A DNA stretch of 64,000 nt, taken from positions 1 through 64,000 of the forward strand of contig DAHUYG010000038.1 of the NCBI GenBank assembly GCA_027315315.1. Direction: 5' to 3'. Made by a program: the position numbers and the translations under genes. Shown here one piece after another: positions 8,260 to 18,368 of the stretch. The DNA is from Acidimicrobiaceae bacterium (lineage in GTDB: Bacteria > Actinomycetota > Acidimicrobiia > Acidimicrobiales > RAAP-2). Every line of letters starts with the position of its first letter. Position 1 is the first letter of the stretch. The notes beneath the pieces are model-generated. The model was not told the origin of the DNA. It was given only the letters and a program-made list of their open reading frames with translations, and did not search any database.

Positions 8260-9830
8260 CGGTCGGCTCCGGCGCTCAGCGCGAGGCCCCGGTTGATGCC
8301 GATGTGCCGGGCCTCGGTCAGGCGCTCGCTACGACCGAGGAGGAAGACGAGCGGCCTCGTGAAGAAGTAGGTCACGAAGACATCGAGCAGCGTCGAGAGC
8401 CCGAGGAAGAACGCGAAGCCCTTCACCTCGCCCACGGCCAGCCAGTACAGGAGCACGGCGGCGAGGAGCGAGACGAAGTCCGCCGCCAGCACGGTCCGAA
8501 AAGCGCTGCGAAAGCCACGGTCCACGCTCGTGCGCACGGTGCGCCCCGAGCGGGTCTCGTCCTTCAACCGCTCGAAGTACACGATGTAGGAGTCGACGGT
8601 GATGCCGATCGACACGATGATGCCGGTGACGCCGGCCAGGTCGAAGCTGGGCGCCACGCTCGTATGCCCGAGGGCCGAGATGATCGACCACAACAGCGCG
8701 CCGGTGACCGCCAGGCCGCTCACCACGACGATCCCGAGGAGCCGGTAGTAGAAGATCGTGTAGAGCAGGACCAGGATCAGCCCGGCGATGCCCGCGCCGA
8801 GCCCGGCGTCGAGCGAGGAGCGGCCGAGCGTCGGCGACACGGTCTGGGTGGTCAGCTTCTCGAGCCGGACCGGCAGCGAGCCGTAGGTCAGCGCGATGGC
8901 CAGGTTGTGGGCCGTCGCCGACGTGAACCCGCCGCTGGACGACGAGATCTGGACCTGGCCGCCGAAGGAGGAGAAGGTGGCCTGGCTCGGCTGGGTGATC
9001 GGCGCCGACTGGACCACCCCGTCGAGCTCGATGGCGATGATCTCGTGGAAGTACTTCTGGGCCATCTGGTCCCACTTGGCGGCGCCCGACCCGGTCATGG
9101 TGATGTTCACCGCCCAGCCCGAGGTCGCCGTGAGCACCGCCTGGGCCGACTTCACGATGGTGCCGTTCAGCTGGGCCGGGCCGGCGAGGTAGCGGATCGA
9201 CCCCGACCCCGCCACGCCCGGGAGCAGCACCGTCTTGTGCTGCTCCTTGGCGTCCTGGCTGGGCGTCGTCGTCTTGTAGGCGGCGAGCGACGGGTCCTCG
9301 CCGTTGGGATACGGGTTCGACGAGTTGGCCCCCCCGGCCGCGAGGTTGCTCGTGACGAGCAGGTTCGCCTGGGGGCAGGTGGACGGCGGCGGGGCGAGGC
9401 CGACGGTCTTGGTCTTGCCGTTCGGCTCCTTCAACTGGGTCCCAGAAAACGGGGGGGCATAGCAGAGCGCCGGGCGGAACAGGAGCTGCGCGGTCTGGCC
9501 GATCGTCTTCAGGATCTCGTTGGGGTCCTTCACGCCGGGCACCTGGACGACGACCTCGTCGCCCTGCGTGTTGACGGTGGCGCCGCTCACCCCGAGCCCG
9601 TTCACCCGGTTGGTGAGGATGGTCACGGCCTCGTTCAGGTCGGTCTGGGAGGTCTTGTGCGCCGGCTTGTAGACGACGGAGAACCCACCGGCCAGATCCA
9701 GGCCGAGACGCGGCGACCAGCGCGCCGCGAGCACGCCCCCGAGCGCGCCGAACGCGATGACGACCACGAAGAGCAGGCTGACGACCAGGGCCCGCGGCCG
9801 TCGGGCCCGCGAGCGCGCCGACGGGCTCAT
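8256..9830 (-). CDS. secD: Protein translocase subunit SecD
   Basis: 524 aa partner of SecF. An N-terminal TM anchor (about residues 12-34) is followed by the LGLDLAGGFSVVY signature, a large extracytoplasmic domain and six C-terminal TM helices starting near residue 340. The conserved SIGITVDSYIVYFERLKDE segment is present. Four-base overlaps link it to yajC upstream and secF downstream. Length is at the short-to-normal end for actinobacterial SecD. Confidence 0.94.
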   Translation of the reverse strand: MSPSARSRARRPRALVVSLLFVVVIAFGALGGVLAARWSPRLGLDLAGGFSVVYKPAHKTSQTDLNEAVTILTNRVNGLGVSGATVNTQGDEVVVQVPGVKDPNEILKTIGQTAQLLFRPALCYAPPFSGTQLKEPNGKTKTVGLAPPPSTCPQANLLVTSNLAAGGANSSNPYPNGEDPSLAAYKTTTPSQDAKEQHKTVLLPGVAGSGSIRYLAGPAQLNGTIVKSAQAVLTATSGWAVNITMTGSGAAKWDQMAQKYFHEIIAIELDGVVQSAPITQPSQATFSSFGGQVQISSSSGGFTSATAHNLAIALTYGSLPVRLEKLTTQTVSPTLGRSSLDAGLGAGIAGLILVLLYTIFYYRLLGIVVVSGLAVTGALLWSIISALGHTSVAPSFDLAGVTGIIVSIGITVDSYIVYFERLKDETRSGRTVRTSVDRGFRSAFRTVLAADFVSLLAAVLLYWLAVGEVKGFAFFLGLSTLLDVFVTYFFTRPLVFLLGRSERLTEARHIGINRGLALSAGADR

Positions 9831-10267
9831 GCCCCGGCGTCTCCCTCCGACGCATGGCCATCATCGGTTCCCCCAGCCTCCTCGTCCGCCGGCTCCGATT
9901 CGATGGGCGGGGTGGGCAACGGGGCCTTGCGAGAGATGGCCGAACGGAGCATCACGAGACGGGTCGCCCCGGGCCCCCCTGGCGCGGCGTCGTCGTCCCC
10001 GGTGACGAGCACGACGCGGTCGCCCTCCATCTCCTCGATGGTGCCGACGATCCCGCCGATGCTCACCACCCGGTCGCCCAGGCCGATCGAGGAGTTCTCC
10101 TCGCGCTGGCGCTTGGCCTTCTGCTGGTTGGGGCGCAGGAACAAGAAGTAGAGCGCCACGACCACGACGACGATGAAGATGAGGAACGTCGCACTGCTCG
10201 AGCTGGACGACTTGGCCTTGGCCGCCGCTTCGATCGGGGCCGTCGCGAGGATTGAAAGGTGGTTCAC
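9827..10267 (-). CDS. yajC: Preprotein translocase subunit YajC
   Basis: 146 aa small membrane protein associated with SecDF. A Ser-rich N-terminus precedes one TM segment (about residues 27-45), then the family signature FLRPNQQKAKRQ and GDRVVSIGGIVGTIEEM. The last ~55 residues are acidic and low complexity. The start is GTG at 10265-10267, with a GGAGG nine bases upstream on the minus strand, and it is first in the yajC-secD-secF operon. A TAGGGT at 10318-10323 could be the -10 box of a promoter giving a ~44-base leader. Confidence 0.9.
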   Translation of the reverse strand: MNHLSILATAPIEAAAKAKSSSSSSATFLIFIVVVVVALYFLFLRPNQQKAKRQREENSSIGLGDRVVSIGGIVGTIEEMEGDRVVLVTGDDDAAPGGPGATRLVMLRSAISRKAPLPTPPIESEPADEEAGGTDDGHASEGDAGA

Positions 10268-10317
10268 GCCTGAGGTCCTCCGGAAGGGGCCCCGGGAGGG
10301 ACCCGCGCAAGACGGAC

Positions 10318-10323
10318 ACCCTA
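10318..10323 (-). promoter_or_regulatory. Candidate -10 box for the yajC-secD-secF operon
   Basis: TAGGGT on the minus strand lies in the 159-base gap between ruvB and yajC. It would place the transcript start about 44 bases before the yajC GTG, leaving room for the GGAGG ribosome binding site seen there. No clear -35 box. The rest of the gap is GC-rich with no gene visible. Confidence 0.3.
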
Positions 10324-10426
10324 GTCGACCCGGTCGTTACCCCCCGATCGGCGCCGGCCCGCCGCCGCGCCCCCCAACGCCGGCAGGCCCCCCGAGCGCC
10401 GGGGACCTCCCTCGTCGGGAGCCCAA

Positions 10427-11487
<1,061 letters not shown>

Positions 11488-11491
<4 letters not shown>

Positions 11492-12090
11492 CGGGACGCG
11501 AGCTCGCGCAGTGCGCCACGGAGCAGGTCTTCGACGCACTCCTCCGAATCGTCGACGCCGATCCGCTCGAGGGCCCCGCGGATCTCCTCGGGTGCGTACC
11601 CGAGCTCCGCCAGTGCCGCCCGCACCTCGGCCCGGGCCTGGCCCCCTTGGGCGGAGGCCGGCCGACCCAGAATCGAGAGGTCGGGCAGCTCGAGGCGGTT
11701 GCGCAGGTCGATGAGCAGGCGGGCGGCCGTCTTGCGTCCGACCCCGGGCACCGCGCAGAGCGCGTCGAGGTCCTCTTCGAGGAGCGCCGTCGTCAACGCC
11801 GCCGGCGAGAGCTGGGAGAGGATGCCGAGCGCGAGGGCCGGCCCGACGCCGTGGGCGCCGAGCAGCACCTCGAAGCAGCGGCGCTCGTCGTCGTGCAGGA
11901 ACCCGTAGAGGACGATGGCGTCCTCCCGCACGTGGGTGTGCACGTAGAAGAAGGCATCGGCGCCGAGGGGGCCGAGCGCGGCGACGGTCGGCGTCGACAC
12001 GTGCAGGCGGTAGCCGACGCCGCCGACCTCCACGAGGATCTCGGACTCGGCCGGCCGAGCGACCACCGATCCGCGCAGCGATCCGATCAC
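11488..12090 (-). CDS. ruvA: Holliday junction DNA-binding protein RuvA
   Basis: 200 aa. An N-terminal OB domain (VIGSLRGSV, then GVGYRLHVS) is followed by two helix-hairpin-helix motifs ([11 protein letters not shown] and [17 protein letters not shown]) and the C-terminal domain III that contacts RuvB ([13 protein letters not shown]). The start is GTG at 12088-12090, in a GTGA overlap with the ruvC stop; GGGAGG lies a few bases upstream. The gene lies between ruvC and ruvB in the usual order. Confidence 0.95.
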
Positions 12091-12614
12091 GACCCTCCCC
12101 CCACCGCCACGCTGGCGCTCCGGACGGCACGGCGCAGGCCCGAGCTGTGCACGTGGCACACGGCGAGGGCGAGGGCGTCGGCGGCGTCGGGGGGCGAGGG
12201 CGGCTCGGCCAGCGAGAGCACCGAGGCCACCATCCGCTGCACCTGGGCCTTGGTCGCGCTCCCGAACCCCACGAGCGCCTGCTTGACCTCGTTCGCGCTG
12301 TACTGGGCCACCTCGCAGCCCGCCTCCGCCGCCGCCGCGAGCGCAAGCCCGCTCGCCTGGCACACCGACACCGCCGTCTTGGCGTTGACCTGGAAGAAGA
12401 CCCGCTCGACGACGACCACCGAGGGCGAGAACTCGGCCAGGAGCGCCCGCAACTCGCGCTGCAAGATGAACAAGCGCTCGGGGATGGGCATGCCCGGATC
12501 CGTCTCGATCACCCCCGCGGCGCCGGCGACGAGCGCGCCGCTGCGGCCGGGCGCCCTTCCCACCAGCCCGTACCCGCAACGCGACAGCCCGGGATCCACC
12601 CCCAGCACGAACAT
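12087..12614 (-). CDS. ruvC: Holliday junction resolvase RuvC
   Basis: 175 aa nuclease that cuts Holliday junctions. The first catalytic Asp is in [15 protein letters not shown] at the N-terminus; the Glu region VVVVERVFF and the late [14 protein letters not shown] segment carrying the C-terminal acidic residues are present. The start is ATG at 12612-12614; a TAATGT -10 box lies seven bases upstream, so the mRNA may be leaderless. It is the first gene of ruvC-ruvA-ruvB. Longer N-terminal extensions run through non-conserved sequence and were not used. Confidence 0.95.
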   Translation of the reverse strand: MFVLGVDPGLSRCGYGLVGRAPGRSGALVAGAAGVIETDPGMPIPERLFILQRELRALLAEFSPSVVVVERVFFQVNAKTAVSVCQASGLALAAAAEAGCEVAQYSANEVKQALVGFGSATKAQVQRMVASVLSLAEPPSPPDAADALALAVCHVHSSGLRRAVRSASVAVGGGS

Positions 12615-12621
12615 GCGTTCG

Positions 12622-12627
12622 ACATTA
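12622..12627 (-). promoter_or_regulatory. Candidate ruvCAB -10 box, leaderless type
   Basis: TAATGT on the minus strand ends seven bases before the ruvC ATG, in the 46-base gap after yebC. The spacing puts the expected transcript start at the start codon. Confidence 0.45.
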
Positions 12628-12660
12628 TCGCCGGGGTGTCCGCCAACCGGGGACCCCCGG

Positions 12661-13407
12661 TCACCCGTAGAAGCCGGCCAGCACTTCCTCGGCGATGTCG
12701 TAGTTGGCGTGCACCGCCTGGACGTCATCGTGGTCGTCGATGGCCTCGATCAGCCTGAGCACCTTCTTGGCGTCGCCCTCATCGGAGATAGAGACGGTGC
12801 TCGACGGCTCGAGTGAGAGGTCCGAGGACTCGATCGTGAGACCCGCCTCCTCGAGCGCCGCCCGCAGCGTGCCGAGGTCGCTCGGCGCGCAGGTGATCAC
12901 GAAGCTGTTGGCCTCCTGGGTCATGTCCTCTGCGCCCGCCTCGGTGGCCACCTCCATGACCCGCTCCTCGTCGGCCCCGCTCACCACGACGACGCCCTTG
13001 CGCTCGAACTGCCAGCTGACGGCCCCCGGCTCGGCCAGGGATCCCCCGTTCTTGGCGAAGAGGTTCCGCACGTCGGCGCCGGTGCGGTTGCGGTTGTCGG
13101 TCAGCGTCTCGACGATCACCGCCACGCCGTTCGGGGCGTAGCCCTCGTAGTTGACCGCCTCGTAGCGGACCCCCTCGAGCTCGCCCGTCCCCCGCTTGAT
13201 CGCCCGCTCGATCGTGTCGGAGGGGACCGATGCGTCGCGTGCCTTCTGGTACATCGTGCGCAGCGTGGCGTTGGCGTTGATGTCCCCGCCGCCCTCGCGC
13301 GCCGCCACCTCGACCTGGCGGATCAGCTTCGCGAACAGCTTGGCACGCGCCTTGTCCTGCGCCCCCTTGCGGTACTTGGTGGTCGCCCACTTCGAGTGGC
13401 CCGACAT
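12661..13407 (-). CDS. yebC: YebC/PmpR family (TACO1-like) protein
   Basis: 248 aa. It starts with the family hallmark MSGHSKWATTKYRKG and continues with DKARAKLFAKLIRQVEVAAREGGGD and a GYAPNGVAVIVE segment. Members have been described as transcriptional regulators, and more recently as factors relieving ribosome stalling at proline stretches; which applies here is unknown. A GA-rich ribosome binding site (GGAGAGGGAGAG) precedes the ATG. It lies between pdxT and ruvC on the same strand, as in mycobacteria. Confidence 0.94.
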   Translation of the reverse strand: MSGHSKWATTKYRKGAQDKARAKLFAKLIRQVEVAAREGGGDINANATLRTMYQKARDASVPSDTIERAIKRGTGELEGVRYEAVNYEGYAPNGVAVIVETLTDNRNRTGADVRNLFAKNGGSLAEPGAVSWQFERKGVVVVSGADEERVMEVATEAGAEDMTQEANSFVITCAPSDLGTLRAALEEAGLTIESSDLSLEPSSTVSISDEGDAKKVLRLIEAIDDHDDVQAVHANYDIAEEVLAGFYG

Positions 13408-13423
13408 CGCTCTCCCTCTCCCC

Positions 13424-14071
13424 CTATGCCACGCCCGCCGGGACGCCGTGCCCGTCGCGCAGGGTCCCAGCCGACTCGACCATCTGGAGGAAGAGCCGGT
13501 GCAACCGACGGTCCCCGGTGAGCTCGGGATGGAAGGCCGATGCGAGGACGTTGCCCTGCCGCAGGACGACGGCGCGGGGCTCGGGGTCGTTCGGCGTGGC
13601 CGTCCTGGCGAGCACCTCGACGCCCTCGCCCACCCGCTCGATCAACGGGGCCCGGATGAACACCGCCGGCATCGAGGGACCCTCGGCGCCGAGCGCCGCG
13701 ACGACCTCGATCGCCGTCTCGAAGGACTCATTCTGGCGCCCGTAGCCGTTGCGGAGCACCGAGCAGTCGAGGGCGGCGAAGCTCCGTTGGTCGGGGCGCC
13801 CGCCGCGGACCTCGGAGGCGAGCAGGACGAGCCCGGCACAGGTCCCAAAGACGGGAAGCCCCGTCGCGATCGCATCGGCCAGCGGCTCGAACATCTGCGA
13901 GGACTCGAGGAGGAGCGACAGGGTGGTCGACTCCCCACCGGGGAGGATCAGGCCGTCCAGCCCCGCGAGGTCCGGGGGGCGCCGGACGCCCCGGGCATCG
14001 ACACCGAGTTCGCCGAGCGCGCCCAGGTGCTCTCGCACGTCGCCCTGGAGGGCGAGGACCCCGATGCTCAC
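13424..14071 (-). CDS. pdxT: Pyridoxal 5'-phosphate synthase glutaminase subunit PdxT
   Basis: 215 aa class I glutamine amidotransferase feeding ammonia to PdxS for vitamin B6 synthesis. The LPGGESTTLS loop, the nucleophile Cys in VFGTCAGLVLLA and the catalytic His-Glu pair in SAFHPELTGD are present. The start is GTG at 14069-14071, two bases after the pdxS stop, so the genes are tightly coupled. Length is slightly above the usual ~195 aa because of a short C-terminal extension. Confidence 0.95.
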   Translation of the reverse strand: MSIGVLALQGDVREHLGALGELGVDARGVRRPPDLAGLDGLILPGGESTTLSLLLESSQMFEPLADAIATGLPVFGTCAGLVLLASEVRGGRPDQRSFAALDCSVLRNGYGRQNESFETAIEVVAALGAEGPSMPAVFIRAPLIERVGEGVEVLARTATPNDPEPRAVVLRQGNVLASAFHPELTGDRRLHRLFLQMVESAGTLRDGHGVPAGVA

Positions 14072-14073
14072 GG

Positions 14074-14973
14074 CTACCAGCCGCGGTCGGCCAGACGCTC
14101 GCCCAGCGCGCTGAGCTCCTGGCCCCGCATCGCCTCTCCTAGACCGCGGCTCACCTTCGCCACGTGCCCGGCGTCTTCGAAGTGCGCGGCCGCCTCGACG
14201 ATCGCCCTCGCCCGCCGGGCGGGATCCTCGCTCTTGAAGTTCCCCGAGCCGACGAAGACGGCCTCGGCACCGAGCTGCATGACGAGCGACACGTCGGCGG
14301 GGGTCGCCAAGCCGCCGGCACAGAAGAGCGGCACCGGGAGGCGCCCGGTCTCGGCGATCTCTTGCACGAGGCCGATCGGCGCCGAGAGCTGCTTGGCCCA
14401 GGCGTAGCGTTCGGCGCTGTCGGCCTGGGTGATCTTCTTGATGTCGCCCAGGATCGAGCGGAGGTGTCGCACGGCCTCCACGACGTTGCCCGTCCCGGCC
14501 TCCCCCTTGGAGCGGATCATCGCAGCGCCCTCCGAGATCCGCCGCAACGCCTCGCCGAGGTTGGTCGCGCCGCACACGAAGGGCACCGTGAAGGGCCACT
14601 TGTCGATGTGGTGCGCCTCGTCGGCCGGGGTGAGGACCTCGCTCTCGTCGATGTAGTCGACCTGCAGGGCCTCGAGCACCTGGGCCTCGGCGAAATGCCC
14701 GATGCGGGCCTTGGCCATCACCGGGATCGTGACCGCCTGCTGGATCTCCTCGATCAGCGCCGGATCGCTCATGCGGGCGACGCCGCCGTCGCGGCGGATG
14801 TCGGCGGGGACGCGCTCGAGCGCCATGACCGAGACCGCCCCGGCGTCCTCGGCCACCTTGGCCTGATCGGCGGTAACCACGTCCATGATGACCCCGCCCC
14901 GCAGCATGTCTGCGAGGCCGCGCTTCACCGCAAAGGTGCCGGTCCGGGCGCTGTGGTCGGGGGCGTCGGTCAT
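14074..14973 (-). CDS. pdxS: Pyridoxal 5'-phosphate synthase lyase subunit PdxS
   Basis: 299 aa (beta/alpha)8-barrel synthase making PLP from ribose 5-phosphate, glyceraldehyde 3-phosphate and ammonia. [37 protein letters not shown] and the GVGTGNV-like [13 protein letters not shown] segment are characteristic. The ATG at 14971-14973 has a TAGGAT -10 box six bases upstream, and that box begins with the stop codon of the upstream M48 peptidase gene. pdxT follows directly. Confidence 0.96.
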   Translation of the reverse strand: MTDAPDHSARTGTFAVKRGLADMLRGGVIMDVVTADQAKVAEDAGAVSVMALERVPADIRRDGGVARMSDPALIEEIQQAVTIPVMAKARIGHFAEAQVLEALQVDYIDESEVLTPADEAHHIDKWPFTVPFVCGATNLGEALRRISEGAAMIRSKGEAGTGNVVEAVRHLRSILGDIKKITQADSAERYAWAKQLSAPIGLVQEIAETGRLPVPLFCAGGLATPADVSLVMQLGAEAVFVGSGNFKSEDPARRARAIVEAAAHFEDAGHVAKVSRGLGEAMRGQELSALGERLADRGW

Positions 14974-14979
14974 TCCCCA

Positions 14980-14985
14980 ATCCTA
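14980..14985 (-). promoter_or_regulatory. Candidate pdxS -10 box, overlapping the upstream stop codon
   Basis: TAGGAT on the minus strand ends six bases before the pdxS ATG. Its first three bases are the TAG stop of the M48 peptidase gene. This suggests that pdxST has its own leaderless promoter in addition to any read-through. Confidence 0.45.
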
Positions 14986-16275
14986 CCGGCGCCCCGGCGG
15001 GCCCCCGGCCCGGACCTTGGGCCCGCCCGAGCCACGCACTCCTCGTCGGGCGACGCCCGGCGCACGGGCGAGGGGGTGTGCCAGGCGACGCCCGGCGCGC
15101 TCGGGCATCGCACACGGGTCAGGCCCGCCGACGAGAAGACCGCGAAGCGGCGCCCTCGGCGCCGGGATGGCCTCGAGCTCGGAGAGGGCGGCGACCCGGG
15201 TGTCGGTGAGGTCGAGGTCCCCGGCCTGTGCCTCCTGCCGGCGGCCGACGCACGGATCGATCCACAGCCAGCGCGAGAGCGAGAACTTGCGGGCGGCGAA
15301 CAGTGAGCGGGGGTCGGGCGGGGGTCCCTCGAGCGCTCGCACGAGCGCGTCGTGCAGGCCGGGCGGGTAACGGACCGCCCGCACCGCCACCTGATCGGCC
15401 CGCATCTCGCGCCCACGCCCGACGGCGCGGTGCAAGAGAGCGTCGCTGCCGGTCACGAGGATCAGCGGCGCGAACAGTGCGACCGCCACCGAAGAGACCG
15501 CCGTGTCGCCCCGCTTCAGGTGGGCCAGCTCGTGCCCGATGACCCCCTCGAGCTCGATCAGATCGAGGGCCCGCTCGAGCCCCGTGGTCACCACGAGGAC
15601 GCCGCGGTCGGGGTGCATCCCGAGCGAGCACGCGTTGGGCAGGTCGTCGTCGAGCGCCATGAGCACGGGACGCCGCACGCCGAACGTCGGGCACAGGCCG
15701 TCGACGAGGTTCTGCAGACGGGGCAGCTCCTCGGGGCCCAGGGGCCGGGCGCCGACGACCCGCAGGGCCACCGCCGTGGCCCCCCGGCCGAGCACCAGGG
15801 CGATGACGACGAGCACCACGACCCCGGCAACCGCCCCGGAGAGCACCGACGCGACCACGCCCACGATCGCACCGAGGACCAACGCCGGTACGAGCGCGCC
15901 GAGGACCACCATGACCCGGACGCGGGCCCGGTTCGCCCGCACGTCGGCGTCCGGGACGAGCGGGATGGCGTCGATCGCCGGAGAGAGCACGGGGGCACGC
16001 TGGGCCCCCGGTGCGCCGCCCTCGTCGCGCGAGCCCCGGGCCGGGCGGCTCGCATCCCCCCGCGGGGCGAAGGACGGTTGCCGGCCGCGCCCCGAGGGAG
16101 CTCCGCCGCGCTTGGTCGTCGACGCCGCTCGCTGCTGGTGACCACCGGACTGGGAGCGCTGCGCCTGCCCGGAGCGTCCCCGCCCGCCGCGGCGGCGGCG
16201 TCGGCCCCCGCCCCCCGGCCGGGACCCGCCGCCCTGGGGATTGCCCCCGCTGTTCGGACGGTCAGAGTCGGGCAT
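14983..16275 (-). CDS. M48-family zinc metalloprotease, membrane-bound (HtpX-like)
   Basis: 430 aa. The zinc motif HELAHLKRGD is present, with a downstream Glu in the GREMRADQVAVRAVRYP segment. Two hydrophobic segments follow one another at about residues 130-180 (VMVVLGALVPALVLGAIVGVV; LSGAVAGVVVLVVIALVLG), and a third lies after the HExxH helix, consistent with an integral membrane protease facing the cytoplasm. Residues about 8-65 are an unusual Gly/Arg/Gln/Ser-rich tract with RGG-like repeats. The C-terminus is also Arg/Pro-rich. Substrate unknown; probably membrane-protein quality control by family analogy. Confidence 0.85.
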   Translation of the reverse strand: MPDSDRPNSGGNPQGGGSRPGGGGRRRRRGGRGRSGQAQRSQSGGHQQRAASTTKRGGAPSGRGRQPSFAPRGDASRPARGSRDEGGAPGAQRAPVLSPAIDAIPLVPDADVRANRARVRVMVVLGALVPALVLGAIVGVVASVLSGAVAGVVVLVVIALVLGRGATAVALRVVGARPLGPEELPRLQNLVDGLCPTFGVRRPVLMALDDDLPNACSLGMHPDRGVLVVTTGLERALDLIELEGVIGHELAHLKRGDTAVSSVAVALFAPLILVTGSDALLHRAVGRGREMRADQVAVRAVRYPPGLHDALVRALEGPPPDPRSLFAARKFSLSRWLWIDPCVGRRQEAQAGDLDLTDTRVAALSELEAIPAPRAPLRGLLVGGPDPCAMPERAGRRLAHPLARAPGVARRGVRGSGGPKVRAGGPPGRR

Positions 16276-16312
16276 CGGTCGCTCAGGCTACAGAACGACC
16301 GGAGGTCCCTTG

Positions 16313-17392
16313 TCACCGAGCGAGCACCCGCTCGTAGATTTCCACGTAGCGCCCGGCGAGCCGCTCCATCGACCACCCCTGGGCGTGGGCGAGCGCGGCG
16401 TTGAGGGCCCCGGGCGAGGCGCGCCCGGTCCCGAGCTCGGCCTCGGCGAGCGCCTCGTCCAGGGCAGAGGCCAGGGCCGCCGGGTCCCCGGGCGCCACCA
16501 GCCGGGCGTGCCCGCCGGCCGCCTCGCGGTACCCCTCGATGTCCGAGGCGATGACCGAGCAGCGGGCGGCCATCGCCTCGAGCAGCACCACCCCGAAGGA
16601 TTCGCCCCCGAGCGACGGAGCGACGAGCACCCGGGCGGCGGCGAGGCGCGTCGCCTTCTCGGCATCGTCGACCGCCCCGAGCCAATGCAGCGAGTCGCTC
16701 GCCGGGTGCCGGCGGCGCAGCTCGGCGGTGGCCGGCCCCTCGCCGATCACCCACAGCTCGGCGGGTCGGGTCCGGCGCTCGAACGCCTCGAGGAGGACGG
16801 CCAGGCCCTTGCGCCGTTCGTGGCGACCGACGAAGACGACGCTCGGCTTGTCGGCCCGGGCCGGCGTCGCCCCGGCGTAGGAGTCGAGATCGACCCCGTT
16901 GAAGAGGACCTCGAACTCGCCCCCGGCGAAACGGGCCACGTTGTCGCGGGCCGACTCGGAGACCGCGCACCGGGCCGCCAGCCGGCGCGAGACGAGGCGG
17001 ACCGCCGGCCGCAGCACGCGGTACAGGGCGCTCGAGCCGTTGCGGTGGAAGGTCCCCACCACCGGGGCCCGGGTGCGCAGCAGGCACCCGTAGTTGATGA
17101 GCGGGGCGAGCGGCTCGTGGAGGTGGACGACGTCGGGCCGGACCGAGTCGAGCGCCCGGGCGGCCCGGACCGCTGCGAGCGGCGACAGGGCGAGCGGTGC
17201 CACCGAACCGTTCGCCCGCACCCCGAGCGAGCGCCCGAGGGTGACCTCGCCGTCCGATCGACCCGGCGGGCCCGGAGAGAGCACCACCACCTCGTGGCCG
17301 AGGCCCCGCAGTGCCCGGGCGAGCCCGCGCACCTGGCCCTGGACCCCGCCGGGGACCCCGAGGTCATAGGGCGAGACCATCGCCACCCGCAT
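16313..17392 (-). CDS. pimA: GT4 glycosyltransferase, phosphatidylinositol mannosyltransferase PimA
   Basis: 359 aa GT-B enzyme that adds the first mannose from GDP-mannose to phosphatidylinositol on the cytoplasmic face of the membrane. The N-terminus MRVAMVSPYDLGVPGGVQGQV, with its glycine-rich loop, closely follows the PimA pattern. VVHLHEPLAPL and the nucleotide-sugar motif ESFGVVLLEAMA (with a Glu either side of the G-V-V-L core) are present. It sits ten bases after the acyltransferase gene and downstream of pgsA, the classic PIM order, which makes PimA much more likely than a generic GT4. Confidence 0.9.
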   Translation of the reverse strand: MRVAMVSPYDLGVPGGVQGQVRGLARALRGLGHEVVVLSPGPPGRSDGEVTLGRSLGVRANGSVAPLALSPLAAVRAARALDSVRPDVVHLHEPLAPLINYGCLLRTRAPVVGTFHRNGSSALYRVLRPAVRLVSRRLAARCAVSESARDNVARFAGGEFEVLFNGVDLDSYAGATPARADKPSVVFVGRHERRKGLAVLLEAFERRTRPAELWVIGEGPATAELRRRHPASDSLHWLGAVDDAEKATRLAAARVLVAPSLGGESFGVVLLEAMAARCSVIASDIEGYREAAGGHARLVAPGDPAALASALDEALAEAELGTGRASPGALNAALAHAQGWSMERLAGRYVEIYERVLAR

Positions 17393-17402
17393 GCTCAGTC
17401 GC

Positions 17403-18368
17403 TCACCTGGAGCGGCGGGCCCGCTCGGCCTCGAAGTCGCTCGGCCAGGCCGGCTGGAACATGTGCCACTGCTCGGGCGCCCGGCGGATGTAGTCCTCGA
17501 ACTCGCGGGCGATGGCCTGGGTGATCCGGGCGACGTCGGTGCGGAACGAGCCGGTCCGGGTGGTGTCGATCGGGCCGCGGATCACGGCGAGGTGGCCAAG
17601 GGCGGGCCCGATGTAGACGGCGGTCGCCACGAGCACGGCGCCGGTCCGCATGGCAAGGGTGGCCGGCCCGGCCGGGAAGGTCGTCGTCTCCCCGAAGAAC
17701 TCGACTTCGACACCGCTGCCAACGAGATCCCGGTCGCACAACAGGCCCACGAGGCCCCCGGAGCGAAGCGTCTTGATCAGCGCCGCGCTCGCGTCCTTGT
17801 CGAGCGGGACGATCCGCAGCCCCATCGCCCGGCGCTGCTCGATGAACCACTCGAAGAGCTCGGGAGGGTCGAGCACCTCGGCCACCGAGGTCATGGGGTA
17901 GCCGACGGAATCGAGCCACGAGCCGCCCCACTCCCAGCTCCCGACGTGGGGCAGGGCCATCACCACCCCGTTGCCCTGCGCCATGGCCTTGTCGAGGATC
18001 TCCCGGCCCTCGACCGCGAAGCGCGAGTCGACGAGCTCCTTGGAGAGCTTGGGCAGCCGGGCGCCCTCCACCCAGTAGCGGGCGTAGGCGAGATAGGCCT
18101 CGCGGGTCTTGGCTGCGAGCAGCCGGTCGTCGGGCTCTGCGCCCGTGGTGTCGCGCAGTACCCGTCGGAGATGCTCGACGCGCATGCGCACCGTCATGGA
18201 GTGCCCCCGTCGCATGGCGAGGGCGACGGCCGCGGCGGCGGCCCGTGCCGCGGGCTCGGGGAGGTTGCGCAGGCAGCGTGCGAGCCCCGTGTAGAGGTAG
18301 AAGGCGGTGCGCTTGCGCGCCCGGTACCGGAGCGAGGCCATCGGCGCCCGAAGCTCGGCTGGACTCAA
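17403..18368 (-). CDS. Phosphatidylinositol mannoside acyltransferase (PatA/HtrB-like)
   Basis: 321 aa lysophospholipid/lauroyl acyltransferase-superfamily protein. The HxxxxE-type active-site motif is visible as LPHVGSWEW, followed by a GLVGLLCDRDLVG segment and FFGETTTFPAGPATLA, all typical of the family. Position between pgsA and pimA matches mycobacterial Rv2611c (PatA), which acylates PIM2. The start is TTG at 18366-18368, in a TTGA overlap with pgsA; an in-frame ATG at 18339-18341 is the main alternative. Confidence 0.88.
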   Translation of the reverse strand: MSPAELRAPMASLRYRARKRTAFYLYTGLARCLRNLPEPAARAAAAAVALAMRRGHSMTVRMRVEHLRRVLRDTTGAEPDDRLLAAKTREAYLAYARYWVEGARLPKLSKELVDSRFAVEGREILDKAMAQGNGVVMALPHVGSWEWGGSWLDSVGYPMTSVAEVLDPPELFEWFIEQRRAMGLRIVPLDKDASAALIKTLRSGGLVGLLCDRDLVGSGVEVEFFGETTTFPAGPATLAMRTGAVLVATAVYIGPALGHLAVIRGPIDTTRTGSFRTDVARITQAIAREFEDYIRRAPEQWHMFQPAWPSDFEAERARRSR

